DNA from: Candidatus Moraniibacteriota bacterium
GTDB taxonomy: Bacteria; Patescibacteriota; Minisyncoccia; Moranbacterales; UBA2206
Reading direction: 5' to 3'
DNA length: 17,157 nt
Assembly: GCA_026396205.1 (NCBI GenBank)
Contig: JAPLXF010000062.1
Span: 1 to 17,157, forward strand
This document shows positions 11,879 to 17,157 of the stretch, in pieces; the stretch's first letter is position 1; every line of letters begins with the position of its first letter. The notes under the pieces are model-generated. The model was not told the origin of the DNA, did not search any database, and saw only the letters and a list, made by a program, of their open reading frames with translations. Both the position numbers and the translations under genes were made by a program.

Positions 11879-11906
11879 AATTGAAAATTTTATAATTGTA
11901 AATTTA

Positions 11907-11940
11907 TTAGAAATTAGAAATTGGGAATTAGAAATTTAAT
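11907..11940 (+). repeat. Period-7 repeat
   Basis: TTAGAAA at 11907, 11914 and 11928 with TTGGGAA at 11921. It lies between the tRNA-Leu fragment and the end of the 97-aa gene. Confidence 0.8.
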
Positions 11941-11959
11941 ACAAAACTATTGTAGCTTA

Positions 11960-12253
11960 TCATACAATGATTGACTTAATCCTTGCAACCTCCTCAGACA
12001 GCAATTGATTGTTTTCATATTCCCCATGGTGCCGGGTATTGTCGCCGTAAGTATTTTTTTTCTGGTCTAAATGGAGATTGATAACTAGCTTAAAATTTTC
12101 CACTTTGGCATATAGGTGAAAACGGGGAAAGCCTTGCCGCGCCAAGGGACGCACAAAACTCATCTCTTGTCCTTCTTGCCTTTGGAAAAAATACCCGGCC
12201 CGCCGCAACAGATTGGTCGGATTTTCCTGAAGATTGCTGATTTCAATTCTCAT
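11960..12253 (-). CDS. Hypothetical protein, conserved-looking, 97 aa
   Basis: No domain recognised. Soluble, compact and basic: starts MRIEISNLQENPTNLLRRAG, continues YFFQRQEGQEMSFVRPLARQ and FPRFHLYAKVENFKLVINLHLDQKK, and ends in a helix (SEEVARIKSII). The alternating hydrophobic strand pattern suggests a small alpha/beta domain. From memory, similar proteins occur in Parcubacteria genomes, but I cannot verify this or name a function. The upstream gap to the next gene (40 bp) holds a period-7 repeat; the two genes are probably co-transcribed. Confidence 0.7.
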   Translation of the reverse strand: MRIEISNLQENPTNLLRRAGYFFQRQEGQEMSFVRPLARQGFPRFHLYAKVENFKLVINLHLDQKKNTYGDNTRHHGEYENNQLLSEEVARIKSIIV

Positions 12254-12258
12254 AATAT

Positions 12259-12286
12259 TTTATGCTATATGCTATATGCTCCATGT
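12259..12286 (+). repeat. Period-7 repeat, word TATATGC
   Basis: TTTATGC (12259), TATATGC (12266 and 12273), then TCCATGT (12280), between two minus-strand genes. Confidence 0.75.
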
Positions 12287-12293
12287 TTTATAT

Positions 12294-12899
12294 TCAAACC
12301 ACTTTTTCTTCAACTTTTTCCAAAATTTCAGCTACTCTTTTATCTTTCCTTAATTTGTCCACCACTCTAGACACATCTTTGGCAATGCTGGCTAATTTCG
12401 GAAATTTGGATATCAAGGCTCGCATGGTCTGGCTATTGGGTTTTTTTTCGAAATAGCGGGCGTTGATGGCATACCACAATTCCCAAGTTTCATGTGAAAC
12501 AAGCCGGTTGAGCCGGGGGGGATTATTGCAGAGATTTACCAATTTTTCCCAGTTATTAAATTGGCTATACAGCACTTCGTCTTCAAAAAGTTTTGACGGG
12601 ATATGCCAGAAATCAGCCGCGCCGGGAAAATCATAAAATCCGTATTTGGCTAAAATTTCCTCGCGCCGCATATCGCAGTAAACATGGAACTTCCAGCCGG
12701 CATTGAAAGAGCTCATGCCTTGAAAATTAAGATCCACCGGCTCGAAACACAGATGAGTGTCGGCCCTTTTCAGCCGAACATCAATCCGCCGGATGTCGGG
12801 AAAAATACAGCCCAGCATAAATTCATCGCGGTTGAATTTCGCGTGGTATTTTTTAAAATACCGGTCAGCGTAAATGATATGTGCGACTTGGGAAGCCAT
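12294..12899 (-). CDS. Unknown protein with a zinc-phospholipase-C-like pattern
   Basis: 201 aa, soluble. The N-terminal half has the layout of the zinc-dependent phospholipase C / P1-nuclease-like group: an early His (VAHIIYADRYF), then FMLGCIFPDIRRID, then ADTHLCFEP, then AGWKFHVYCDMRREE, giving His/Asp residues that could bind metal. The C-terminal half is helical and charged. The enzyme call is tentative; no membrane or signal segment is seen, whereas true phospholipases C are secreted. It is followed at short distance by the 97-aa gene on the same strand. The region upstream of its start is a period-7 repeat with no clear ribosome binding site. Confidence 0.6.
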   Translation of the reverse strand: MASQVAHIIYADRYFKKYHAKFNRDEFMLGCIFPDIRRIDVRLKRADTHLCFEPVDLNFQGMSSFNAGWKFHVYCDMRREEILAKYGFYDFPGAADFWHIPSKLFEDEVLYSQFNNWEKLVNLCNNPPRLNRLVSHETWELWYAINARYFEKKPNSQTMRALISKFPKLASIAKDVSRVVDKLRKDKRVAEILEKVEEKVV

Positions 12900-12975
12900 A
12901 AACTAGCTTTTTAGGAATTAGCTTGTAGCTTGTTAGTTTTTATTTTCATATATAGTATATAGTATTTGGGGTTGG
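12900..12975 (+). repeat. Period-7 repeat with several words
   Basis: Starts at the gene boundary and runs in register with changing words: GAATTAG, CTTGTAG, CTTGTTA, later ATATAGT twice, then ATTTGGG and GTTGGGA. Confidence 0.6.
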
Positions 12976-12984
12976 GAGTAAAAA

Positions 12985-13014
12985 TAAAAAAAGCTGGTGC
13001 AGATGCAACCAGCT
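12985..13014 (-). terminator. Terminator of the 44-aa gene
   Basis: Stem AGCTGGT (12992-12998) with ACCAGCT (13008-13014), followed on the minus strand by a run of seven T. Confidence 0.85.
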
Positions 13015-13035
13015 CGATTATATTCGGCCAATATT

Positions 13036-13170
13036 TCACTGGCCAAATAATCTGTATCGGATATTTTTGAAATAATCCCGAAGCCAGTTTTTACAGCTAC
13101 ACAATAAATATCCTATAACCATTAACGATACGACAATTAGTATTGGTTCGTTCCCTTTTAAAATCCCCAT
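13036..13170 (-). CDS. 44-aa small membrane peptide
   Basis: Small gene with full signals. A near-ideal ribosome binding site AAGGAGGG lies 6 bases before ATG 13170, an extended -10 promoter lies at 13236-13264, and a strong terminator follows at 12985-13014. The peptide starts MGILKGNEPILIVVSLMVIG. One membrane helix spans about 9-26 and ends in CSC; the tail is basic (KNWLRDYFKNIRYRLFGQ). No homologue recognised. The shape (one helix plus basic amphipathic tail) is that of many small regulatory or toxin-like membrane peptides, but no antitoxin RNA or protein is evident. A 58-aa gene of similar design lies just upstream. Confidence 0.7.
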   Translation of the reverse strand: MGILKGNEPILIVVSLMVIGYLLCSCKNWLRDYFKNIRYRLFGQ

Positions 13171-13235
13171 AAAATGCCCTCCTTATAAAATTATGAATTT
13201 TTAATGATATTTATGCGTTGATAAATATTGAATCC

Positions 13236-13264
13236 TTTATAGCACAGATGCGGAAAAAAAGCAA
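13236..13264 (-). promoter_or_regulatory. Promoter of the 44-aa gene
   Basis: Minus strand -35 TTGCTT (13264-13259), 17-bp spacer, -10 TATAAA (13241-13236) with an upstream TG (TGC-TATAAA, extended -10). It overlaps the T tail of the 58-aa gene's terminator. Confidence 0.6.
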
Positions 13265-13290
13265 GAGCAGGGGCGAAAATTCGCCTCTGC
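13252..13290 (-). terminator. Terminator of the 58-aa gene
   Basis: Stem GCAGGGGCGAA (13267-13277) with TTCGCCTCTGC (13280-13290), one mismatch on the minus strand, then a T-rich tail (13266-13252). Confidence 0.6.
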
Positions 13291-13304
13291 CTTTTAAAAC
13301 TTGC

Positions 13305-13481
13305 TCACGGCCTAAAAGTTTTGCAGTATTCAGCTAGTTTACTAATTTTGGCGCCCCATCTTTGTGCCCGCCGTGAAAATTTTTTAAAACCCGTAATCGA
13401 TAAATCAACAACCAATTCTTGTGGCAAAGATACAAAGCAAATAATTGAAAGCACAAGAGCAAACAATATTATTGGTCCCAT
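13305..13481 (-). CDS. 58-aa small membrane peptide
   Basis: ATG 13481 is preceded by AAAGGGG at 6-8 bases and the frame ends in TGA at 13305, with a terminator-like hairpin beyond. The peptide starts MGPIILFALVLSIICFVSLP: one membrane helix (about 3-18), then a short acidic part (QELVVD) and a basic tail (GFKKFSRRAQRWGAKISKL) ending CKTFRP. Not recognised. Like the 44-aa gene downstream it is MG-starting, has one helix and a basic tail, and has its own ribosome binding site. It lies 71 bp after the cca stop and may be read from the cca transcript. Confidence 0.65.
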   Translation of the reverse strand: MGPIILFALVLSIICFVSLPQELVVDLSITGFKKFSRRAQRWGAKISKLAEYCKTFRP

Positions 13482-13522
13482 ATTTTTCCCCTTTCTTTAA
13501 TTGTTCAGGAACTAAATTTTTG

Positions 13523-13550
13523 TTTCATGTTACATGTTTTATGTTTCATG
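13523..13550 (+). repeat. Period-7 repeat, word TTTCATG
   Basis: TTTCATG (13523), TTACATG, TTTTATG, TTTCATG (13544): four steps in perfect register, ending 2 bp before the cca stop codon. Confidence 0.85.
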
Positions 13551-13552
13551 AA

Positions 13553-15073
13553 TTATTTTACCCAATATTTCCCTTTCAACTCTTTGTCTTCCTCTTCTTT
13601 CTTTTCTTCAATCCTAACTTTCGCCATTTTGCGCAAGACTTCCAGATTTTCTTTGTCTAATTCTTTAGCGCGGGCAAGTAAAAGTTCTTGAGTATTTTTG
13701 GCTGGATCCTCAATGACTTCCGCCAAAAGCACGTCTAAAATCGCTCCGATTTTGGGACCGGGTTTTATTTTTAAAGTTTTTATCAGATCGTTGCCGTTGA
13801 TTTTCAGCATCTTGACCGAAATGGCGTCGTGGGAAATTTTATCAATGACATATTCCAAGTGGCGCAGCTTATACGGCTTGGCTTTGGGCGTGCCGGAACC
13901 CAGCCGGTCGGCAATGCGCAGATCAATCAAGTCTTTCATATTTTGGAGTCCGGCTCTTTGCACCAGACGCCGCACGGAACTTTCCGTCACTTCATCAGGG
14001 TTATAGTAAAACATATGCTGGTCAATCAACAGCTTCACTTTTTCAATCACTTCGCGCGGAAACCTCAATCTTTCCAAAATTTTTTCCGCCACTCGCGCGC
14101 CCACATGGTCGTGGTTATAGAAAGTGGCGTATGTGCCTTCGCCCCTTTTGGTCTGCGGCTTGGCAATATCGTGAAGGAGCGCCGCCAGCCGCACTTCCAA
14201 TTTCGGCGATGGGCAATATTTCAAAGCCAAAAGGCTGTGCTTATAAATGGTATAGATATGATGCAAATTTTGCTTCACTCCGACGCCTTTTTCCAATTCC
14301 GGGATGATAAAATTATTGAGCCCGGTTTCGTGGAGCAGATCTATGCCTTCTGCCGGCCCGCCTCGCGTCGACGAGCGGTCATTTCCGCGAGTCGAGGCGG
14401 GACTGTCCGATAAAATTATTTTTTGCAGTTCATCTTTAATTCTCTCATGGGAAACATAACTCAAAAGTTTAGAATTTTTCTTAATTGATTCCAAAGTTTT
14501 TTTCTCGATGGAAAATCCTAAAACTGAACTGAAACGGATAGCGCGCATCATGCGCAAGGCATCTTCCGAAAATCTTTCTCCCGGATCGCCGACGGTTCGT
14601 ATAATTTTTTTCTGCAAATCTTTTTGTCCGCCAAACAAATCAATAATCTCTGTTAGATTATTTTCTACTTTTAGCGCCAAAGCGTTAATCGTAAAATCTC
14701 GGCGACCAAGATCTTCTTCCAAAGTTTTGGCAAATTTAATCTTATCCGGATGCCGCTTGTCGGAATATTTGCTTTCTATTCTGTATGTAGTAACTTCAAC
14801 CACCCACTTTTTTTGTTCACTGCTCACTGTTCCCTGTTCGCTGATTTTTACGCCAACTGTTCCAAATTCATTTTCATAAAAACTATCCTCAAATATTTTC
14901 TGCACTTCTTCCGGCTGGGCATTAGTCGCCACATCCCAATCTTTTGGTCCGCCAGCTGGCGGATTTTCCATTAACAAATCCCGCACGCAACCGCCCACGA
15001 CATAAGCTTCGAATTTATTTTTTTCCAATTCCTGTAAAATATTTATTACGGGTTTGGGAATTTTTTTAAGCAT
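13553..15073 (-). CDS. cca: CCA tRNA nucleotidyltransferase / poly(A) polymerase family, with HD domain
   Basis: Adds or repairs the 3' CCA of tRNAs. 506 aa from ATG 15073; an in-frame ATG at 15106 lies inside tRNA-Arg and is rejected. Class II nucleotidyltransferase head: VVGGCVRDLL (25-34), metal-binding D45-W-D47, RRDFTINAL (124-132), then the RNA-binding segment with ERFSEDALRMMRAIRF (167-181). A C-terminal HD domain has LLHDIAKP (H301, D302). The last 50 residues are a charged helix. Three separate repeats are read in frame: PPAGGP (38-43), SEQGTVSSEQ (78-87) and a 15-aa insert near 226-240. The gene starts 10 nt after tRNA-Arg, which does not encode its CCA. Confidence 0.94.
   Translation of the reverse strand: MLKKIPKPVINILQELEKNKFEAYVVGGCVRDLLMENPPAGGPKDWDVATNAQPEEVQKIFEDSFYENEFGTVGVKISEQGTVSSEQKKWVVEVTTYRIESKYSDKRHPDKIKFAKTLEEDLGRRDFTINALALKVENNLTEIIDLFGGQKDLQKKIIRTVGDPGERFSEDALRMMRAIRFSSVLGFSIEKKTLESIKKNSKLLSYVSHERIKDELQKIILSDSPASTRGNDRSSTRGGPAEGIDLLHETGLNNFIIPELEKGVGVKQNLHHIYTIYKHSLLALKYCPSPKLEVRLAALLHDIAKPQTKRGEGTYATFYNHDHVGARVAEKILERLRFPREVIEKVKLLIDQHMFYYNPDEVTESSVRRLVQRAGLQNMKDLIDLRIADRLGSGTPKAKPYKLRHLEYVIDKISHDAISVKMLKINGNDLIKTLKIKPGPKIGAILDVLLAEVIEDPAKNTQELLLARAKELDKENLEVLRKMAKVRIEEKKEEEDKELKGKYWVK
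14357..14401. repeat. 45-bp palindromic element inserted in frame in cca
   Basis: Ends CCCGCCTCG (14357-14365) and CGAGGCGGG (14393-14401) are perfect inverses, with smaller inner complementarities. Length is 15 codons. It adds ASTRGNDRSSTRGGP between SDSP and AEGIDLL, where relatives usually read straight through (DNPAEGIELL-like). Confidence 0.75.
14814..14848 (-). repeat. Period-7 repeat inside cca
   Basis: Plus-strand steps TGTTCAC (14814), TGCTCAC, TGTTCCC, TGTTCGC (14835). Translated in frame as ISEQGTVSSEQK (77-88), in a loop of the nucleotidyltransferase domain before WVVEVTTYR. Confidence 0.75.
14948..14963. repeat. 16-bp perfect palindrome inside cca
   Basis: TCCGCCAGCTGGCGGA, read in frame as PPAGG between the RDLLM helix and the KDWDVAT metal motif, where relatives have a short loop. 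Confidence 0.65.
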
Positions 15074-15083
15074 TTTTTTGTTG

Positions 15084-15155
15084 TGCCCCTGATATGAATC
15101 GAACATATATCTATCCCTTAGGACGGGACTGTTCTATCCGTTGAACTACAGGGGC
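15084..15155 (-). tRNA. tRNA-Arg(CCU)
   Basis: Minus strand: acceptor GCCCCTG/CAGGGGC, D arm GTTC/GAAC, anticodon stem GTCCC/GGGAT with loop GTCCTAA (anticodon CCT), T arm ATATG/CATAT with loop TTCGATT, discriminator A. CCA not encoded. It sits 6 nt after the hydrolase stop and 10 nt before cca, inside an apparent operon. Confidence 0.94.
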
Positions 15156-15161
15156 AGTTAT

Positions 15162-15707
15162 TTAAATTAATTTATCCACTTCTCTTTTTAAAAATTCATT
15201 CCAATTGTGCTGGGCGTTTTCTACTTCAATGAACAATTGGCAATTATTTTTTAAAGAATCGCACAATTTGTCGTCAAAATAAAAATTATCTTTTTTGCCT
15301 TTGATTATAATCAGCTTTTCATTAGGAATTTCTTTTACAATTTTCTCAAAATCATTTTTCAGAATCCGGTAGGCTTTTTTTATTCCGGACAGAATAAATT
15401 TTTTCCGGTTAATATTTTTATCCGGAATATTTCCTTCCTTTAAATAGTATTGAAACCAGCGCCAAGACCAGTCAAAAAAAGAACGGTTGCCAATCAAAGG
15501 ATTGACCAAAATCAATTTGGTATTTTTATTATACTCCCAATTAAGCAAAGAAAAATTGGCTCCAATGCTGTAAGCTATAATATATTCCGCCTCGATTTTT
15601 TCCTGCGGATTAATATTTTCCGTCCAGATATCCAAGCCTTCATAGTCGCCGTAAAATCGGACAGTATGCATCCAGCCGGGAATAAAAATAGTTTTTTTGT
15701 TTGGCAT
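15162..15707 (-). CDS. Alpha/beta-hydrolase-like protein
   Basis: 181 aa, small single-domain serine-hydrolase fold, no signal peptide. It begins KKTIFIPGWMHT (oxyanion-loop-like GW). Nucleophile elbow AYSIG has S47 (Ala replaces the first Gly of G-x-S-x-G). A candidate acid is D140 after strand KLIIIKGKKD, and the His is H167 in NAQHNW near the C terminus. The lid is a helical segment (75-125). The size and order of elements resemble RBBP9/YdeN-like hydrolases; substrate unknown. Its stop lies 6 nt before tRNA-Arg, so the RNA probably carries hydrolase, tRNA and cca together. Confidence 0.75.
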   Translation of the reverse strand: MPNKKTIFIPGWMHTVRFYGDYEGLDIWTENINPQEKIEAEYIIAYSIGANFSLLNWEYNKNTKLILVNPLIGNRSFFDWSWRWFQYYLKEGNIPDKNINRKKFILSGIKKAYRILKNDFEKIVKEIPNEKLIIIKGKKDNFYFDDKLCDSLKNNCQLFIEVENAQHNWNEFLKREVDKLI

Positions 15708-15711
15708 AGAT

Positions 15712-15900
15712 TATTTTCTGATAAAGGAATTGGCTGTGCCGCGTGATTATGAGCGACATATTTTATTTTACTTGCCCCGTAAAATTCTGCGAGGCGCAGA
15801 ATCACGGGGCGATCAAATCATTCGCAAAGCTCATGATTTTACGCGGTGGTGTTTGTTTGAAAAAGTCAGAACCCATTTTGCAGAAAATCCCAACGAATGA
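15712..15900 (+). other. Possible gene remnant on the plus strand
   Basis: An open plus-strand frame through 15900 (TGA) reads DYERHILFYLPRKIL, then through a palindrome, then RKAHDFTRWCLFEKVRTHF. Codon choice resembles real genes, but there is no good start or ribosome binding site and I recognise no family. It may be a decayed fragment or chance. Confidence 0.2.
15774..15810. repeat. CCCCGT inverted-repeat element
   Basis: GCCCCGT (15774-15780) with ACGGGGC (15804-15810) and inner arms ATTCTGCG / CGCAGAAT around AGG. Same design as 11686-11726. Confidence 0.75.
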
Positions 15901-15917
15901 AACGGAAACAATGCGGA

Positions 15918-15967
15918 CGAAGTTTTGGCAAAACTATTTTTTGGGGAAAGGATTTGCCAAAACTTCG
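15918..15967. repeat. 15-bp inverted repeat
   Basis: CGAAGTTTTGGCAAA (15918-15932) and its exact inverse TTTGCCAAAACTTCG (15953-15967), loop 20 nt. In the non-coding stretch between the TPR gene end and the hydrolase start. Confidence 0.7.
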
Positions 15968-15997
15968 GCTGATTTCTTTTTTCTGAATTCGGATGTC

Positions 15998-16040
15998 GCA
16001 AGCGGAGGAGGAGGGGTTTGGGGAGGAATCCTCCGCTTGC
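15998..16040. repeat. 12-bp inverted repeat with purine-rich loop
   Basis: GCAAGCGGAGGA (15998-16009) and TCCTCCGCTTGC (16029-16040). The loop is G-rich (GGAGGGG, GGGGAGG) on the plus strand. It is followed by a T-rich run on the plus strand and lies 38 bp beyond the TPR gene stop. Confidence 0.65.
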
Positions 16041-16078
16041 TCCTCTTTTTTCTTTTGGCGAATTTCGGGCGGGCTTAA

Positions 16079-17157
16079 TTACTTATTAACACACATACCA
16101 TTATATAGAACTTCACCAATGGTTTCAGGTATCACACTTTGCCAATCTTGTGCAGGAATGTTGCCTGTTATATTTCCAACAGAATTATAGTTTGTGGCGG
16201 AAAGTGATTTTATTTTTTTCTCTGAACAGTTAATCTGAAAATTTGATTTGGAATAACTCTTGTCGTTCGTGTTTAAGATTTCCGCCCACAGAAATACGAC
16301 ATTCCCTTGACTAAAATCGATCGTTTGAGAATCTACTAAATATTCGGTATCGGAAGTTTTAGAGATAGTTTTCCACCTATCTAATGTTGAAGTGTATTTT
16401 TCATCGCAGTGAGTTGCGCGTGTATATTCTCTAGTCGCTCCCTTAAAATCACCTTTACTTATATAGACATCAGCACGATTACTATACAGAGTAGCAAAAA
16501 CAAAATCACACCCAATTTTTTTACTGTTATCTTTATAATTACCAACAAAGTCAACAGAACTCATGTTGGGAAAATACTTTTGGCGAAGACCTTCGAGTAA
16601 ATCTTTGTCGGAAATATCACTTAACTCTGGGTAGAGAGTTCTGATTTGAGGCAAGCTCATTATAAAAACTGTACTAGCAAATTTTAATCCGATTGCGCTA
16701 CTGTAATCCTCAATTGCTCTGTCATAGTTAGAAGCTTTAATATAAGCATTGGCACGATTCTCATATGTATTCTCCAAAGAGTTTTGGTCTTTCTTCTTAA
16801 GTCTTATCGCATCAGAAAAATCACTTGTGGCACTATAATAATCGTTTATATAAGTTTTTGCTAAACCTCTATCATTATATGCTCCCGCATTATCGGGTTC
16901 TAATTCAATAACTTTGTCGTAATACGGAATTGATTCGGAATATCTTTTCAAACTATAAAGCGATTCTGCAACTTGTGAATAAGCCTTTGCAAATTGTGGG
17001 TTAAGTTTTATAGCTTCCTTAAAATAATTTAGAGCAATTTCGTGAACTTGGTCTTTGAAACCACCTTTTGCTCCAGTTAAATCTGAAACATCTGACCAAG
17101 CGGCTTTCGTCCAGAATCCAATTTTTTGAGCAGATTCACCAAGTAAGAAATTGACCA
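16079..17157 (-). CDS. TPR protein with adhesin-E-like C-terminal domain (N-terminus outside window)
   Basis: The frame is open to the right edge, so the start is missing; 358 codons are visible and the internal TTG at 16951 is not taken as the start. The first 230 residues carry several tetratricopeptide repeats: ALNYFKEAIKLNPQFAKAY, SIPYYDKVIELEPDNAGAY, ATSDFSDAIRLKKKDQ, AIEDYSSAI, then ATREYTRAT. The last 90 residues resemble the surface-adhesin E domain: GNVVFLWAEILNTND, then FQINCSEKKIKSLSATNY, then WQSVIPETIGEVLYNGMC, whose two Cys probably pair. Such domains are usually extracytoplasmic, so an upstream signal or anchor is expected. Codon use is AT-rich like the zinc-ribbon gene at 3847. 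Confidence 0.75.
   Translation of the reverse strand, partial: VNFLLGESAQKIGFWTKAAWSDVSDLTGAKGGFKDQVHEIALNYFKEAIKLNPQFAKAYSQVAESLYSLKRYSESIPYYDKVIELEPDNAGAYNDRGLAKTYINDYYSATSDFSDAIRLKKKDQNSLENTYENRANAYIKASNYDRAIEDYSSAIGLKFASTVFIMSLPQIRTLYPELSDISDKDLLEGLRQKYFPNMSSVDFVGNYKDNSKKIGCDFVFATLYSNRADVYISKGDFKGATREYTRATHCDEKYTSTLDRWKTISKTSDTEYLVDSQTIDFSQGNVVFLWAEILNTNDKSYSKSNFQINCSEKKIKSLSATNYNSVGNITGNIPAQDWQSVIPETIGEVLYNGMCVNK

Noticed and set aside
13445..13660. Plus-strand frame rich in Phe over the cca end
   Set aside because: Antisense shadow of cca and of the period-7 repeat; no start signal.
15074..15106. N-terminal extension of cca to an ATG at 15106
   Set aside because: That start lies inside the tRNA-Arg gene; the family N terminus fits ATG 15073.
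15743..16078. Plus-strand 111-codon frame
   Set aside because: It runs through three inverted repeats, has low-complexity Gly/Leu runs and no recognisable domain.

Overview
The window reads as a piece of a small, AT-rich bacterial genome. It most resembles Candidatus Patescibacteria (CPR, Parcubacteria-like): compact housekeeping genes, TGA used as a stop, short single-domain proteins, a PaaX/Cas2-like regulator, and many short palindromes and period-7 repeats between and inside genes. This placement is inference; there is no rRNA here to confirm it.

Layout. Positions 1-3831 (+) hold translation and nucleic-acid genes: the 3' part of infB, rbfA with its terminator, a DHH-family phosphoesterase and nfo (endonuclease IV). 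Positions 3847-6086 form a regulatory island. A zinc-ribbon membrane protein on the minus strand is preceded by an apparently structured leader RNA (4560-4724). Next comes a PaaX/Cas2-like regulator flanked on both sides by nearly identical perfect palindromes (4786-4821, 5499-5528), and then a small metallophosphoesterase. A family-4-type uracil-DNA glycosylase follows, convergent with tRNA-Leu(UAA).

Positions 7003-7600 are a tandemly repeated tRNA-Cys locus. It holds one intact tRNA-Cys, three copies of a 30-nt double hairpin sitting exactly where the tRNA-Cys anticodon loop would be split, a chimeric tRNA pseudogene and a small GIY-YIG nuclease gene. Positions 7700-9183 carry an exported 3D-domain protein and an unknown Cys-rich membrane protein, each with a good sigma70-type promoter. 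Positions 9298-11808 carry rplS, an RluA-family pseudouridine synthase and tRNAs for Gly, Phe, Val and two Leu, with broken tRNA copies beside Phe and Leu(UAG). Positions 11960-13552 hold two conserved-looking unknowns and two small membrane-peptide genes (44 and 58 aa). Positions 13553-15707 form an apparent transcription unit of a serine-hydrolase-like gene, tRNA-Arg(CCU) and the CCA-adding enzyme. The window ends with a TPR/adhesin-E-like protein running off the edge.

Most interesting: the tRNA-Cys/double-hairpin/GIY-YIG locus, the paired palindromes around the Cas2-like regulator, the unassigned leader RNA, a family of period-7 repeats whose word changes from site to site and which also occurs in frame inside genes, and a 45-bp palindromic element inserted in frame in cca.
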